Positions 13,396 to 27,155 of a stretch of 64,000 nucleotides of DNA are shown here, piece by piece (position 1 is the stretch's first letter; every line of letters starts with the position of its first letter). The DNA lies in assembly GCA_963457665.1 (NCBI GenBank), contig OY735209.1:8832814-8896813 (forward strand), read 5' to 3'. The position numbers and the translations under genes are program-made. This DNA is from Thysanoteuthis rhombus. Its lineage: Eukaryota; Mollusca; Cephalopoda; Oegopsida; Thysanoteuthidae. The notes below the pieces were generated by a model. The model was not told the origin of the DNA and did no database searches. It saw only the letters and a list, made by a program, of their open reading frames with translations.

Positions 13396-13612
13396 GAATC
13401 ACTGTAGCCTGCGCAGCAGAACTAAAATATCTAAAGAAAAATTATCTTTTATCTACAAAGATGCCTAGTGGTTTACTAATGGAAATTTTAAAGGTTCTAA
13501 AAATGTGACCAGGAGCATCCAAAGATCACATACATAGAGATAGACAAAAAGAAGAATCTGTAGCCCACTTGGCTAGTCAGACAGGCAGGCAGGCAATTTG
13601 CTACAGCGATTT
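13396..13612. mobile_element. family B inverted-repeat element (short copy)
   Basis: Left end GAATCACTGTAGCC, right end GCTACAGCGATTT. Interior shares TGACCAGGAGCATCCAAAGA and GAAGAATCTGTAGCCCACTT with copies at 45.8, 55.1 and 59.0 kb. At 217 bp this is the shortest copy, with a central deletion relative to the others. Confidence 0.75.
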
Positions 13613-14200
13613 GATAATGTCAACAGATGTCAAACCAATAAGCTAATGGCAGGATTTGAACTCACAAATCAACCAGAGTATCAAAGCCTGTTTGATCAGT
13701 ATTTTGAATATTCCCAGATTTTACCAGGCTGAAAGTGATTAGGCAATTATTTGAAGATTCTCACAGCTGCACCTACAATCTTGGGTGAGTGTATGTATAA
13801 AACTTTTATAAATCGACTGTGCATGGATGAAGTCTACAGCAAACAAAATGTTTGTGGGATAAAAATGGATGAGAATATACAATATATCAAAATAAAATCA
13901 TACAAGAAAAAATTCAAGATCTTATAACAGCTTTTCTTATGCTACTTCAGGTTTTCTTTCATGCATACAAACTACTGAGGATCAATTCAATTGAAAAAGA
14001 TAAAGTGAGATTCAATAAGAGAGAGAGGGAAAAAAAAAGGCTCCAAAATATACAAATTTTTTACTGTAGACATATTGGAATGGAATGTAGACAGATCGGA
14101 GCTCAACTTGGAAAATTCGCTGCTTTGGTGGCAGCAATAAAATGAGTACATCGGTAATTAGAAAAGTTCGTCACACACTTATATTACATTCAATTTTTAT

Positions 14201-14560
14201 TCATTTTAAATAGTCAAGTGAGTGATGCCACTTCGGGTGCATTTCGCCTTTAAGTCTACTTCACATATCCCCAAAATCTTTAAGGACTCCAAAATGAGGA
14301 GAAACTTGTGATATGTTAAGCCCGGGCGGGGACGGCTATTGCCTTGGCCGGCATAAGGGCTCTTGCTTACTGACTGATATTTTATTCAACGTTATTTTGA
14401 ATGGTTAAGTGAGCGATGCCACTTCAAGTACTTGTTGCATCTAAGTCTTTTTTTTACATATCACAAGCCAAGACAAGAGAAACTTGTGACATGAGAAGGG
14501 AAGCCCAGTCAAGGATTGCTGATGCTGTAGTCAGCATAAGGGCAGAAGCTAGCTATTCAT
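14201..14560 (+). repeat. diverged tandem duplication, unit about 190 bp
   Basis: Two units (14,201-14,391 and 14,392-14,560) each contain AAGTGAG.GATGCCACTTC, then ATATC.C, GAGAAACTTGTGA.ATG and GGCATAAGGGC-like blocks. Locally GC-richer than the surroundings. No coding frame. Confidence 0.7.
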
Positions 14561-14597
14561 CTTGAGTCGACATTTTCCTTTTCAATATCTTTTATTA

Positions 14598-15058
14598 CGT
14601 GGCACCTCTCCTAATGAGGCTAATCCGTTCCACAAATCATCTAGTTAAATGAAAATTCGTTGAGTGAATAATTAAACCAATGGGATTTCAGTTATTCCAA
14701 ATATATAGGATCCCTAAAACCTTAATAATAATCTTGTAAATAAATTGTAATATGATAATCACTCTCTAAATAATGTATGAATACAAATAAACATGTAAAT
14801 AATTTAATGAATAAATAAATAATCTTATCATAATCTACCAAATATCGGTCTGATAATAAGTGCCTAGATACTAGATGTAAATGTAAATAATTATGAAATA
14901 AATCTAGATGATTCTAGAAAATTTAATGAAATTTTACAGGGATTTTTTTCTCTCGCTAACTGAAAATATATCAGTGAGATATTCTTTTAAGAAATTAGGA
15001 CATCTCGTTAAGTGAAAATTTGCGATATAAGAGTCCTCCACTATGAGAGGTATCACTG
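14598..15058. mobile_element. pogo/mariner-like MITE, copy 1
   Basis: TA flanks both ends. Left GTGGCACCTCTCCTAATGAG, right CTATGAGAGGTATCACTG. Same family as 27,990-28,467: shared CCTAAAACCT.AATAA, TCTAGATGATT and CTCGCTAACTGAAAATAT. Non-coding. Confidence 0.8.
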
Positions 15059-15059
15059 T

Positions 15060-17000
15060 AGACAAAAACTTAGATTCCCTTAGGTTTTCTAATTGTTATT
15101 TAAATAAAGAATAGTGTTTTTTTTTTTAATCTAAAATAACTAAACAAGTGACATTTCCCTGTTTTCATGAGACATTTAAAAAGATCATTGTTTGGAATGT
15201 ACACTAAACAAGGCAAGTTTGAAGTTAACCTTAAAAGAAATGCCAACAAAATCAAACAGAAAAAAACCTGTACATGAAACTTTCTGCGATTTTAATTCGT
15301 CAAATTGAGTTATGCTGAAAGGTGAATTAAACTAACTGTTTGACCACACCTCAAAACTAGAATCTACCCCAGCCAAACAATGTCAATCTTTATGAATTGA
15401 CTGGCAATGCATGTATAAACCATATAGAATGCAAACATTTTCCTTGATCAGCTTAATTATGACTTTCCTATCCGCTCATTTAGGGAAAATTTTCAAAACT
15501 GATTTGCCTACATTTTCAATTTATTGATTTGTAGAGAGCTATTTGTTGAAGCACTCCACAAAAGAAGTAACAGTTGAAAAATGCCAGCATATAAGTCATA
15601 AATATGGGATTCAGATGAAGGTCTATCAGGTTTTATACATTTTCATAACTCAAATTAATGTATATTTCAATGTTGAATACATGTTTCCTAAGTAAACGGA
15701 GATGCCCATAAAGGCATTTTTATTTAATAAATAAAATAAAGAATAAATACGCTAATTGCTGTGAAGGATACGAGAGAGAGAGTAAAGAATAATGTTGAGA
15801 AAAAAAAAACTAAGATCTACTTCTTAATTTCAAAACAATGATTTTATATTCCTGACAACCTACTTCTAATGATTGTGGTTTTACATTTCTAAAAAAAGTA
15901 GTAAAAAAAATAAATAGAAAAAAAAATAAAGAAAAATAGGAAAAATTCCTCAATTTCAAAGGACAAAAAGAAACATTGTATGTTTACAGAGTGTGGAGCA
16001 AGAATAGAAGAAGGAAAAGAAAAAAAAAAAAGATAAAAAAAAGAGAGCTCAAATGGTTCACAGATGTTTCACTTGGTATTCATCAGTTTTTTGGTAAGAT
16101 TGAACCTGCTTTTTTATGAGCAGCAAGTGTATACAGAAAAAAAAATACACAAACTTTTCTCATAATTCTTCAAACGAAATTTTGATTTTATCAAAAAGAC
16201 AAGCCCTATAAATACACTCACCAAAATTAAATCACAACTTAAAATTCAGTCTCCTTTGGTGAAGAGACTCCTTTAAGCAAAATGTTAGGTCAAAACATTT
16301 CCTTACAATTTGGTGAATTTAATTTGAATTCTGACAAATTAATGAAAGCAGATTCACTCACCGTAAAAACTGACAACTATTATGTGAAATGCCTGTGAGT
16401 TTCATGACATTAAAATCGTCTTTGATGTAAAACCCAGTTCCCAATAACAAAACGGTCAGTCAATTTGTTTATCTATGTATATTTAATAAAATTGGTAGCC
16501 AATAAAAAATCCAAATGCATACAAATTTATATGATCGGAAACAAGACTTTTTTTTTTTTTTTTCTGTTTACACGATCTGAAAAATACATCTGACACTTTC
16601 TGGTATTTTCCATGGGAGAAATGTCTAAAGAAAAGAAAATTCTTTCATTTCTCTTATCAACTTGGGTAAAACACAAAGTTCTAAAAATGGCCAACAGTGG
16701 AGGAAAAAGTTATTCTTAAAAACTTTATAATTATTTTAAGGCATTTTCAATTTTTTTTTTATTTTATCACAGTTGTTATGGACACACGTTTTACCACCTT
16801 AGTAAAAAAAAAAAAAAAAAAAAAAAAAAAGCAGCTTTATACCCAAAGATATACTATTGCTTTGTTCCCCCAATCCTACTTTTTTGTGGTAACAACATTT
16901 GATTTTTTTTTCTTTCTTGGAACCAATATCTGGTAAACATTTAATTGATTCTGAGAGCTTTTTTTTCTTTCCTTTTTTAACAAATAATGAATGGCCCCTT
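15060..17000. other. 3' flank, low-complexity AT-rich DNA
   Basis: Several A-runs, the longest near 16,802-16,831. Overlapping short ORFs at 16.7-17.2 kb are phenylalanine/lysine low-complexity translations of those runs. No gene seen. Confidence 0.55.
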
Positions 17001-17548
17001 TTTATTTTAAAGAGATTTAAAAGAATTATTTTACATGGACAAAATAAAACAAACCTAACAGAGTTATGCAATAAAGGATTCACTTGCCTTCCATTTTTTC
17101 CAGATATTCATAAAGAAAAAGAAAAAAAAAAAGAGAGATTCTTTTCTCTTCAAATGGTAAACTGTGTAATACATCAAGAACAGTTTTAAACAAATGCCTC
17201 ATCAACTGAATAATCCTTACCCTGAATATGAAGCTGTCACAGTGGGAGATTTTTCTAATTTTAATAATCATTTGCCTTCCAAACTTTGGACAGACACACA
17301 CACGCATACATACAAACATACATTTCTCCCAATTGAATCCAGTTGAATAGACGGGGTGGTTGTAATAATGAAATTGGTGCTAGCTTGAATGTAAGTCTGC
17401 TGCAGTCTTAGTACTACTATGGTACAAGAAAGACTACACACCAGCAGGCCATTTTGGTGGTGTGTGCATTGCAGCTGTGACAGTCTTGTCTTATCACTGC
17501 CACTGAAAATGGACAGTTTTGTAGAGAGAGATAGAGAGAACTTTAAAA
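17001..17548 (-). other. probable 3' UTR with candidate poly(A) signal
   Basis: Sequence downstream of the stop codon on the minus strand. The first AATAAA seen in this direction is at 17,001-17,006, about 540 bp past the stop. No cleavage site can be shown, and the real UTR may be longer. Contains a CT-rich stretch right after the stop and a TG-rich patch near 17,290-17,325. Confidence 0.3.
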
Positions 17549-17684
17549 CTACGAATAAAATGTTAAGACACTTCTCTGGTTTCCTCTCAACAACAAAATA
17601 GGAGGCAAATCCCTTGTGAGTGTATCAATCCAGGCCATATAGAGGCCTGATGAACAAGTTCCTTTACGCGGCATAGGCAACGTC
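17549..17684 (-). CDS. SLC12 last exon and stop codon
   Basis: 136 bp including TAG at 17,549-17,551. Reads [18 protein letters not shown], then [17 protein letters not shown] and QRSVLTFYS. The C-terminus is diagnostic of SLC12A1-3-type proteins. Acceptor TTTTTCAG. The 3' UTR continues toward lower coordinates. Confidence 0.97.
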
Positions 17685-20600
17685 CTGAAAAAGAAAAAAA
17701 GAGGCAAATCAATAAGATTACTCTGCAAAATTGAAACTGATCGTCTAAATTAGAGAAGATAAAATATACAATGAAAAGCTAGTTTTATGCTAAAAAAATT
17801 CAAGCTGACAAGACAAATTAGTTTGAATTTCCTTGAGTTTATAGAGCTTTAAAACAGATTTCTCAATAACCAACACACACCTTGAAAATGACTGGTATCT
17901 GTGTGTGAGTGCGCGTGTGCTTGTACTCTAAAAAGTTGAGAACTATGGAAAACAGGTCTCAAATTATTTACAGCACACATTTTCAGGTCAAGTTTCGCAA
18001 AGAAAAAGAGGGTTGATTTCTGTGGGGTCTGCGTTCACACTCTCTAAAGAAAGTGTGTTAATTTTCGTTTTCTTCACCTAGGATTTTCTCAAATACTTTT
18101 AGAGGAAGATCCATAACATAAAATTCACATATCCATAATTTGTCTGTATATTTGTAATCACAGTGGCATGTATCACTGTCTATTGGCAAATCTTTTGAAA
18201 TGAGTGTTTAATCAATTTCTCCCCTCCTTAACAATTTAGTTAAACACATGGACATTTATTTTCAGTTCATTTTTTTCTGATAAAATGTCAATAGAGTAAT
18301 TCTAATTTTAAATGAGACCAATTAGGCTTTTATGATTGGAAGCCCAAAAAACTACTTGTGAAAGACTTTTTGAAAGATTTTTTCATTTCAATTTTTTTAT
18401 TGATTTTTACTTTCTTCATCATTGTTTTGTGAAAAGTAGTTTGGTTGTAAATATCTTTGTTTTGATTGAATTAAATAAAACAGGAATTAAAACTGCCTTT
18501 TTATTTATTTAAAAAAAAATGATTCTACTGAATTTAATGTGGACTTTGTTAATTTTTCATGTAATAAACACAATCAAATTTAGAGTTTTTTTTCTCCATG
18601 TTATCTCAAAAAATTTATATTCTAAACTGCATCAAGGCTATTTTTGAATTTGAAGAACAAAAAAAAAAAAAAAGCCTCTTTTCTGGTCAACATTCAATTT
18701 AACAGACATTCATAATTAATAGACAACTGTCTATCCCTATTAGTCTGTTAAACTGAGGGTATACTGTATGAAGTTGTAGTGTATGATTGTTTGTATTCCA
18801 AGATGTTGAGGACTACACATTGCAGAGGAAAGACAAAGACATGTTTAAAATCAGCAGCTCTCTAATTACCTACAGCACACTTCATTCCAATGATTATGAT
18901 TCTAAAATCTAGCCCCATTCATATTTGTACATGTGCACATTTGGGATGATGCTGAAAACAATAGTCACATCTGAAACTAATTTCTGGCAAATAGATACCT
19001 TCATGGTCCATGTAGCATCTATTTGTCTTGATTTGCAAGTATACTATTCTTCATATTCATCGTTTGGTAAATCCAAAAGCAGTTTGGTTACCCCTCATTT
19101 ATATTTTCAACTTCACCTCTTCACGCAAATATCAGATGTTATGTACAGTTCAATAAGATATCGTGTTGAGGTACATGTAATTCATTTAGAAGCCACAGCA
19201 GAAATGCGCACAAAAAACACAATGTGGTGTGTACAGAAAGGAAAAAATGTTGACGCTAACAAGAGATTATGCCTTAACCACACTCACACACACGTATGCC
19301 AGGATTTCTTCACACCAACATATCTCATCAGTTGTGGCATGCTTATGACTGCTTTTCACATTCATCAAACTTTGTCCAGTGAATATAAGGACAAAGTTTG
19401 TTATGGTCCACATGTCTGTCACATTTATCATACGTCGTTTGGTAATTACAAAGTCAGTTTGGATAGATCTACGAGTCTGTTAAAGCCAAGTTTCAATATA
19501 TAGAAAGTTTAAATCTGTGACCTGATTGGACTAGATATTGCTTCATTTTCTGAGAGCAATTAAAGTGTATGGCACTAACAAAGATCTCGGTATGAAGTAC
19601 AGTTTTAACCGCGTTACTATCTATATAAATTTGTCAGCAAAATAAGTTCCTATACAAAATTTTTCCCCTTAGATAAAGTATGCTATAGAAAGGTTTCAAG
19701 ACAAAATGTTAAATCAAATTACTTTTCCTGTTTTGCAGTAATAGAGTTGCATTATAGGCTGAAAGAAGTTTGAAAACTAAAATTTAGGTTTTAAATGGCT
19801 TCATCGATGAGAAGCTGGGCGTGTCTCCACTCATTGCACCAAGAGTATTCAAGAGAGCGCAGTATTTAAGGACAGTAACTCTTGGTTACAATGTAGTATT
19901 CAAGGGAGCTCACTCTGGCTCTTCCCCCTCCCCCATACAAAATCACCCTCTTTCTTTCATTCACAATATTTGCTTAGATGGTAGGTTCACTCTGTAGTTG
20001 TCAAATTTCGTGGGTAGTTGTAGTTAAGATTTCCGCTAGTTGACCACTCCTCGAGTATTACAAATGCTAGGTGGGCGTGGCACCAAGGTGGCCAAATTGG
20101 GGCGGCACATGGATTTGTAGCATAGCATTTTAGGTCAGTTGTTGGAATAGGTTTAGCTGTTAGTGTTGAAGGGGGCTTTAGAATCAACTGATTCAGTAGT
20201 TGATTTGGTGGAGCAGGAGTTGGCTTTGGTGAGGCGAGCTGTGGAATGGACACTGATGTTCCAGTGACTTTGCCCAGGGAACGGTATTTCCGTTTTGGCT
20301 GGGTTTCCAATGGTAGTTTGTGAAGAATTTCAGGGGCTGGACTTGGCAGAGCTTGATGTCACTGATGTGCCTGAAGATAGGTCACCTATTATCATGTTTG
20401 TAATCTCAAGCTAATTCATGGCACTTCCCAAGTACATCTTCGACCGTGTATGGTATGAGGTCAGTAGCTAGATGCAGAGTTGAGCTATAATCACAGAGAC
20501 GCTCATCAACATCTTTTTGGATGGGGCGTTTTTTGTCGAGTGCTATTCGGGCACCTTTTTCTTGATGATTTCATAGTGTATCAAAGGGCAGTAACTCTAG

Positions 20601-23600
20601 ATTACAGTGCAGTATTCAAGGGAAGTAACTCATTTTCAATGCAACACAGACTTTCACGAATTCCATGCTTTAATTTCTTCCTTTTGGAAAAGTTATGGAA
20701 TAGTGGGTCAGTAGTTTCAGCTGATTTGAAATCTTTAAGCATTTTCCACAATCCCATTGAGATTAAAATGTCTCAATATGCAGAGTGACGGTAAAATATC
20801 ATCTCACTACCACCTTTTAGGGGTGGTATAGTGGTTTCAGTTAATGATGTACCAGAATATCAATCCAGTTGGAGATTCAGCAACGAATTTACAATAAATA
20901 AATAAAAGGTGCTGAAAATGGAATAGGCAAATTCTGGTAGAGTTTCAATTGGGTCTGCTCTTGCTTGCTTTGCACTAGAGACCTTGGGAAAAGCATGAAT
21001 CCATTTAACTGCCCAGCTATGGGTGAATAGCAGGGCAGATAGTGCCACTTGACAGTGGGAGATAGCTCATTTTGGAAATGGGGCTAGCAACTCCATCCCT
21101 TAAAGCCTACTTGCTACTGAAACTATAATGTGGCCCTGTGCTCCACAAGGAGTCTACAGGAGAATAAAAAAAACCTTTCGATTAAAAATGGAATATAACA
21201 AGAGAGTCAAGTTACGAATAAAATCAAAATATTAGACAACCATCATCAGTTTTTGAAGAGAGAGAAAGAGTGAAGGGGAAAAAAAAGGAAAAAACGAACA
21301 AATAGCCACGGAGGCAAAGAAAAAGGCAGACAAGATAAAAAAAAAAAAAGTACAAATACAAAAATGACAATTGCACTTACATTACAATCAAATTGGCATC
21401 TGATGAATGTTCAAACATTAGCTCACGTAAGCGAATATGCCGGTTTGTCTAGAAAACAAAAAGAAAATAATATCAAGCACCCAGAATTTAACCTGACAAA
21501 TTTAGAGATTTTTAATATCATAACAGATGAACTGCTGTTTTCCAAGTATATTGCTAAGGCAAATAGAATACTAGGACTGATTAGGCATTATATTTGTTCT
21601 CACCTTGAGTACCGTGTATAAGCCCAGTCGTCATATTTGGAGAAAGATAAAAATCTTTGAAAATATTTGGAACTGAGCAACAAACTTAGTACAAGAATTA
21701 AGATCCTAAGAATTTTTATAGAGATGGTATATCAACATTAGGAGGATCATTGAAAAAATGTTTTTGCTTCAAATGGGTCTTATTTTGTGTCAGATCTTCA
21801 CTGTTTTTGTTATCTAAATCATCCTTCATCTTACAATTAAGAGACATTCCATTTTTAACAATCTACAACTAAGCCACTTGATATGTGATGTCTATGAATG
21901 TATGAGGAGGTGAGAACATTATCGAAAATTTGGAGGGAATTTTGTGTCTTTTTACTTTGAGTCACACTGAAGCAAAGCCTTTTGCACATTTTGGTTAGGG
22001 TTAGTATGAAGGGAGTTATTCATGTCATAAAATAAAGACAAGTGAAAAAAAAGTCAAAATAGCTCATTGATGTTGAAATTGTGAAATTGGAATCACTAAA
22101 ACATGACATGTTTAAAATGAAAACTAAAAAGATCAACATTGGGTAAGGCACTTGATCACTCTTGATGTTGTACCCAGGGAAAACATGTAGAAGGGAGTGT
22201 ATTCCAAAAAGCAGATGCTTTTGAGAATAATCTATTTGTGTGGAACTTGTGGGGAGTTTTTGATATATCTAAAAAGTATGGATGCACCTTAATTGCAGAC
22301 TGAATTTTAACAGAAAATTCCTGGACAGGACTGAATGTAGTTCATCTGAACACCTGAGAAACAGTAGAAAAATGCCAAACTAGCAACATTACAAAATACT
22401 GGGACAGTGTGGAAAAAAGCTCATCATGCATTTGCTTCTGAGCTCTATCAAGTAGAGGAGAAGTACTTGGTGAGAGGAGCCTACCCAGAGGTGCTTGTAG
22501 TACTCAATTTTGGGACGGACTTGGCTCTTATAGAGGTACGATAATGATTTCAGTAAAAGATTAAGTGAAAATTTCACAATTCTACTAAGTATTTCCACTT
22601 TACTAAATTAGCTTTTACTGAACACAAACATTTTGTAAACTGCTTTGATATGTTTCAAGTTAGCTCTATGTTGTGAATAAATTAAGTTTCTATATAAAGA
22701 TCCCCCCCCAATTCCATCTCAAAGGATACCCTTTTCATCAACATTGAAAATTTGTATTATAGAAAATAAATACTAAAAATTAATAGATGAATCTAGCTGA
22801 AAAAAATCTCTATACGCTCCCAAGTTACACTGAAAATCAGATTTGTTTGAATGGGTGTAAAATAACTCTTTATGATGTGTATAACTACCGCATTTTACAC
22901 CAATGAAAGCAAGGAAAACTAATAATTACTTGCTTCAGGAAAGCCACTATAATTCCCAAATTATTAGACAACCACACATGACTGAAATTACCTTCATACT
23001 ATTGTAAAAAAAAAACCCAAAAAAACAAACACCAAACGGGACTCATTTTGAAGCTCTTCCATAGTAAACTTTTCTACTTAGCAGTGAAAAGAAAAAAAAA
23101 TAACCCAAAAGACAAGGTTTTTCATATTTTCTGCAATTTTTTTTTTTTGAGTTTGAGCTAGTTTTTTAGTTTAAAAAAATAATAAGAGATTAGAGCATAT
23201 CTTTGCCAATTTTATCAGAAATGTTTTCAATTCTTCATACAAGAAAAAAAGCAAAAACTTATTTATGAAATTTATGCTACTCTCATCCCAATTTTGGGCA
23301 TATCAGAATTGACAGGGTGCAGCTATTCCCAGTGATAATAACGCGATAAACATGCAACAAAGACACAATCGAATATGTTCGACAAGTGTTCATCATGTCC
23401 GTTAGAGGGTGGGGGCTATACAACATCCATGCACAGAGCATCTTGAAAAATAGAAGCAATTAGAAGAAAGAAAAAACGTTTTCCAAACATGTACAAGCAG
23501 AGATTATAAGAGACAATCAACTCACCTTGTCTTTAAGAAGTTTCAATTGGTCCCGGCTTGTCTTCCATGGATATTTCTCTTTTGTTTCACCTTTCTCTTC

Positions 23601-26600
23601 ATCAAGAATCCAGCCTTCAAGCAGCTGCTCAAATTCCTTAACCCTACGAGATAAGAAACGTTACATTAGTAAAGAAAAACAGATCCGGTTTGCCATTCAA
23701 TAGAAAACTGTCACAGAATCAACATCTTTTAGCGGCATGCTATGTCGGGCGTGAGGAATTAAAAGAACTTGAAAAAGGGGTGATCAATGAATAAAGTTAT
23801 TTGTAATAACTAAAAAGTGTGAATAAAAAAAAAAATGGGTGGGCAATATAGTGATCAATTCAGGATTAATTTAAATTGTATATTGGACACCCACTAGAAA
23901 CCTGGGGAAGAATAAAAATAAGAGGTTTTTGTAGACATGTGTATGAATTTTCAGTCCTCTAGCACCATTGATGCGGCCTGTCCGTGACTTACACACTCAT
24001 TCAGCCTGACTGACTTGAAAACTGAGGAAATCTTTGCTGACAATTTTGGTTGACAATTTTTACAACTGGTTCACATGACTAGGTAATGTAGCAAAGGAAA
24101 ACAATAATACAAGGGGAATAACTCGTGTTTTTTTCAAGCATACTACGCCCTGCATCCAACTATTACAGGAGTACCAAAAAGAGAACTGTAAAATGCAAAA
24201 GATGAAGACATTCATCTCAAACAGATGATTTTTTTCCATTTCTATTATAATAAGATTTATAGGAAAATATTTATTCTGAAATCCACTTACTTTCCTGGTC
24301 TTGGAAGCTTGCCAACATCTGGAATTACTGTCATATCTTTACACTCAATACGGAATTTACTCAGTAGAGTGGCCAATCTGGAATTGGAGGAAAGAAGAAA
24401 AAGGATGAAAAAATTCTTTTTAAAAAGAGTTGTAGAAAAACGGAAGGGAGATAAAAAGAAAATTTTGCACCTCCAAAATGACAAAACGTGGAAAGGAGAA
24501 ACATCAGTAAAGGTTCATTCAGAAAAGAAAAATTATGTATAACCTTTGCCAAGATATGCAGAAAAGTGAAAGCTATCATGAATGATAACGTGGATCATCA
24601 GTCTTGAAAAGAATAGAAATGTAAGTGAAATTTCTTTGTAGGGGGTCATCACTCATTCATCATGGAACTGTTTCAGGGATTTAAAAACAAAACAGTTATT
24701 TTACCATGGCTCCCTATCAGGTGATCAAGCATCACCTCCTCTCAAGCAATGATTCTTATATTTAGCTTGTTATTTTGATTTAGGGTAGTATATTAATGTT
24801 TTGCATTTTTATTAGCAAATAAGATTTTTTCATTTGTATGGGAAACAAACAAAAGGGATAACTGGTATCTTAATGAAATTGATTAAACAAAAAATGAATA
24901 AAGATTACCACCACCATAACAATGATAATTTATTCCACCAATAAACATGTCAATTATATGATTTTTTTCTCATTTTTTTCATCATTGATGGAGAGGGTAC
25001 ATATTAGGCTTATTGCTTCATAAGCAGTACCTACCTTTGTGGATTCTCATAAAACTGTATCTTAGGTTACATATTTTTCAGACAAGTGAAATCAACATTT
25101 AGAGTAGCCAGTAAGTTCAGGTGGCATTAACAGAACAGATAATAAAATCAAATTGAGTCGACAGTCATTCATGAACAAGATTACATTAGATATTTTTTGA
25201 TGGTTATTTTGAGATTGCTTTTGCTTATGTTCATTAGATTTGTTCTAGGAAAACACTTTTGTCTTATGCTTAATAGAACTGATCCATATTTTTCTGTATT
25301 AGAACAAAAGAAAGTATGATTATTTAGAAATTAACTTACTGTCGTTGTTCCCGATCCAATTCTCCTTTCTTGGTCCCAGCGGTGAAAACTCTTAATTTAT
25401 TTTTACTCCAGTTAGCTTCCAATGAAATCAAATACGGAATCAGTAATGTCAAACCTACACAAAAAAAAAGAAACAGGTCTGGTTAGTCACTCAATAGAAA
25501 CTATCACGCAACCAACGTGTTTTGGCAGGTTGTCGTGTTGAGGGTAACCAATTGAAAAAGTTGGAAAATGGTGATCAAAAGACAAGTTACTTCTCTTGCC
25601 TTCGGTTCAGAGGGACTCACTAAAAAAAAAAAAACCAAAAAAACCAGAACACTGCTTGACACTAACTAAGGGATCAATTTAACAAAAAAATTACATTGAA
25701 AATTGAACCTCCTATTAAAAACCTATTAATGGAAATTTAAAAAGAAAAAAATCTCTTATAGACGTAAGGAATGAATGTTGGAAATTTTAGCCCTCTAGCT
25801 GTACAAGTAATATATAGCCAGCCAGATTAACCTGACACTGAAGAAAGCTATTTTCAAAGTTCTGGTTGATTTTTTTTCTAATAACTAACAACAAATATTG
25901 TTGGGACAAATAGGAATCTAACTAGATTCTAGTATGAAGTAAAGAGCAAAATACAGAGAAAAAAATGTATTCTTTCACAGAGCAATGAAAAAAGATATAA
26001 ATTATCAGGTCGTTAGTTTTGTTAATACCCACAGGTACATTTATTACATTAGAAAGATCAATGTTCCTAAGATATTCCTTCCATTTAATTAGTATTGTAT
26101 TTATCATATATGCTGAATACAACAAATGGTTTAAAAGGGTTTTTGAAGAAGTAGTGATCCAAATTGATAAAAAACATATGCATCATAAATTGTTTTATAT
26201 TATGTAGAAACTAATTTAAAATGATCTCCCATCATCACAGGGTCACATGTTTTATTTAATGCCCATCTTTCATGCTGAGATATACAGTATTTTCCAACTT
26301 CATTAATGCTGTCTGTACATATGCGACACACACACACACAACCAGGGCAACTCAAAAACTAAAGAAATCAGTGTTTTGGTTTGATATTAGGAAATCATTT
26401 TACGCCACCCTGATGAATATTATTACCTCCGTCGTCGAAGAGCCACCATACATCAATGGTTCCTTTCTTCTGCTTCTCGTTGAACCGGTTCATCATCTTC
26501 AATGACTCTTCTGAGAAGGTGTCTGGCTTTACGATACTCTCATGAATCACATCAGGAGTTGCAACCTCATCCACATTCAATGCCAGGTTGCTGTCAAAGA

Positions 26601-27111
26601 TGCTCGGACGGCGTTCAGGAGTGTTGGCACCTATTTCATCGTCATCATCATAACGCTGTTTGGTTTGTTCTAAAATTAAACAGAAAGTGAATGAGTCCGG
26701 ATTTCATTCTTTTATTCATTCATTCATTCTTTCAAATTTTTCTTCTTAAAGAAAGTTCACTTGATATTATGCAAGGATAGGCAAAAGGTGAAAGACCATA
26801 CATTCAAAGGATGGAAAACAGAAGGAAAAAACTTACTGAACTATTAGCAATTCCATTAAAACAAAAAAGGTTTTAAGAAAAGCATTTTCTGAATCCAAGA
26901 TGTATACAAATAATGTAGTTCTATATGTAGATACAATAAGTGCAAAAAGTATCCGATAGATTTCAGAAAGTTCATTTTAACATCCTTATATTCCAGGGAT
27001 GGACAAATCTGCTCAACGTAAGATCCACACACAATAAACTTTGGATACTTGAGTGACGCAAGACAAACAAAAATTTACACACATTTTATTGCTGAATACA
27101 AATCTTGTTAC

Positions 27112-27155
<44 letters not shown>

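Noticed and set aside
16697-17189. Overlapping Phe/Lys-rich ORFs on both strands
   Set aside because: Low-complexity translations of long A and T runs in the 3' flank or UTR.
18925-19503. 192-codon + strand frame as a protein-coding gene
   Set aside because: Antisense to an intron, overlaps a diverged direct repeat and a CA tract, and no domain is recognised. Listed only as an unexplained frame.
26395-26690. Short + strand ORFs near 26.5 kb
   Set aside because: They are antisense shadows of the SLC12 exon at 26,427-26,669.
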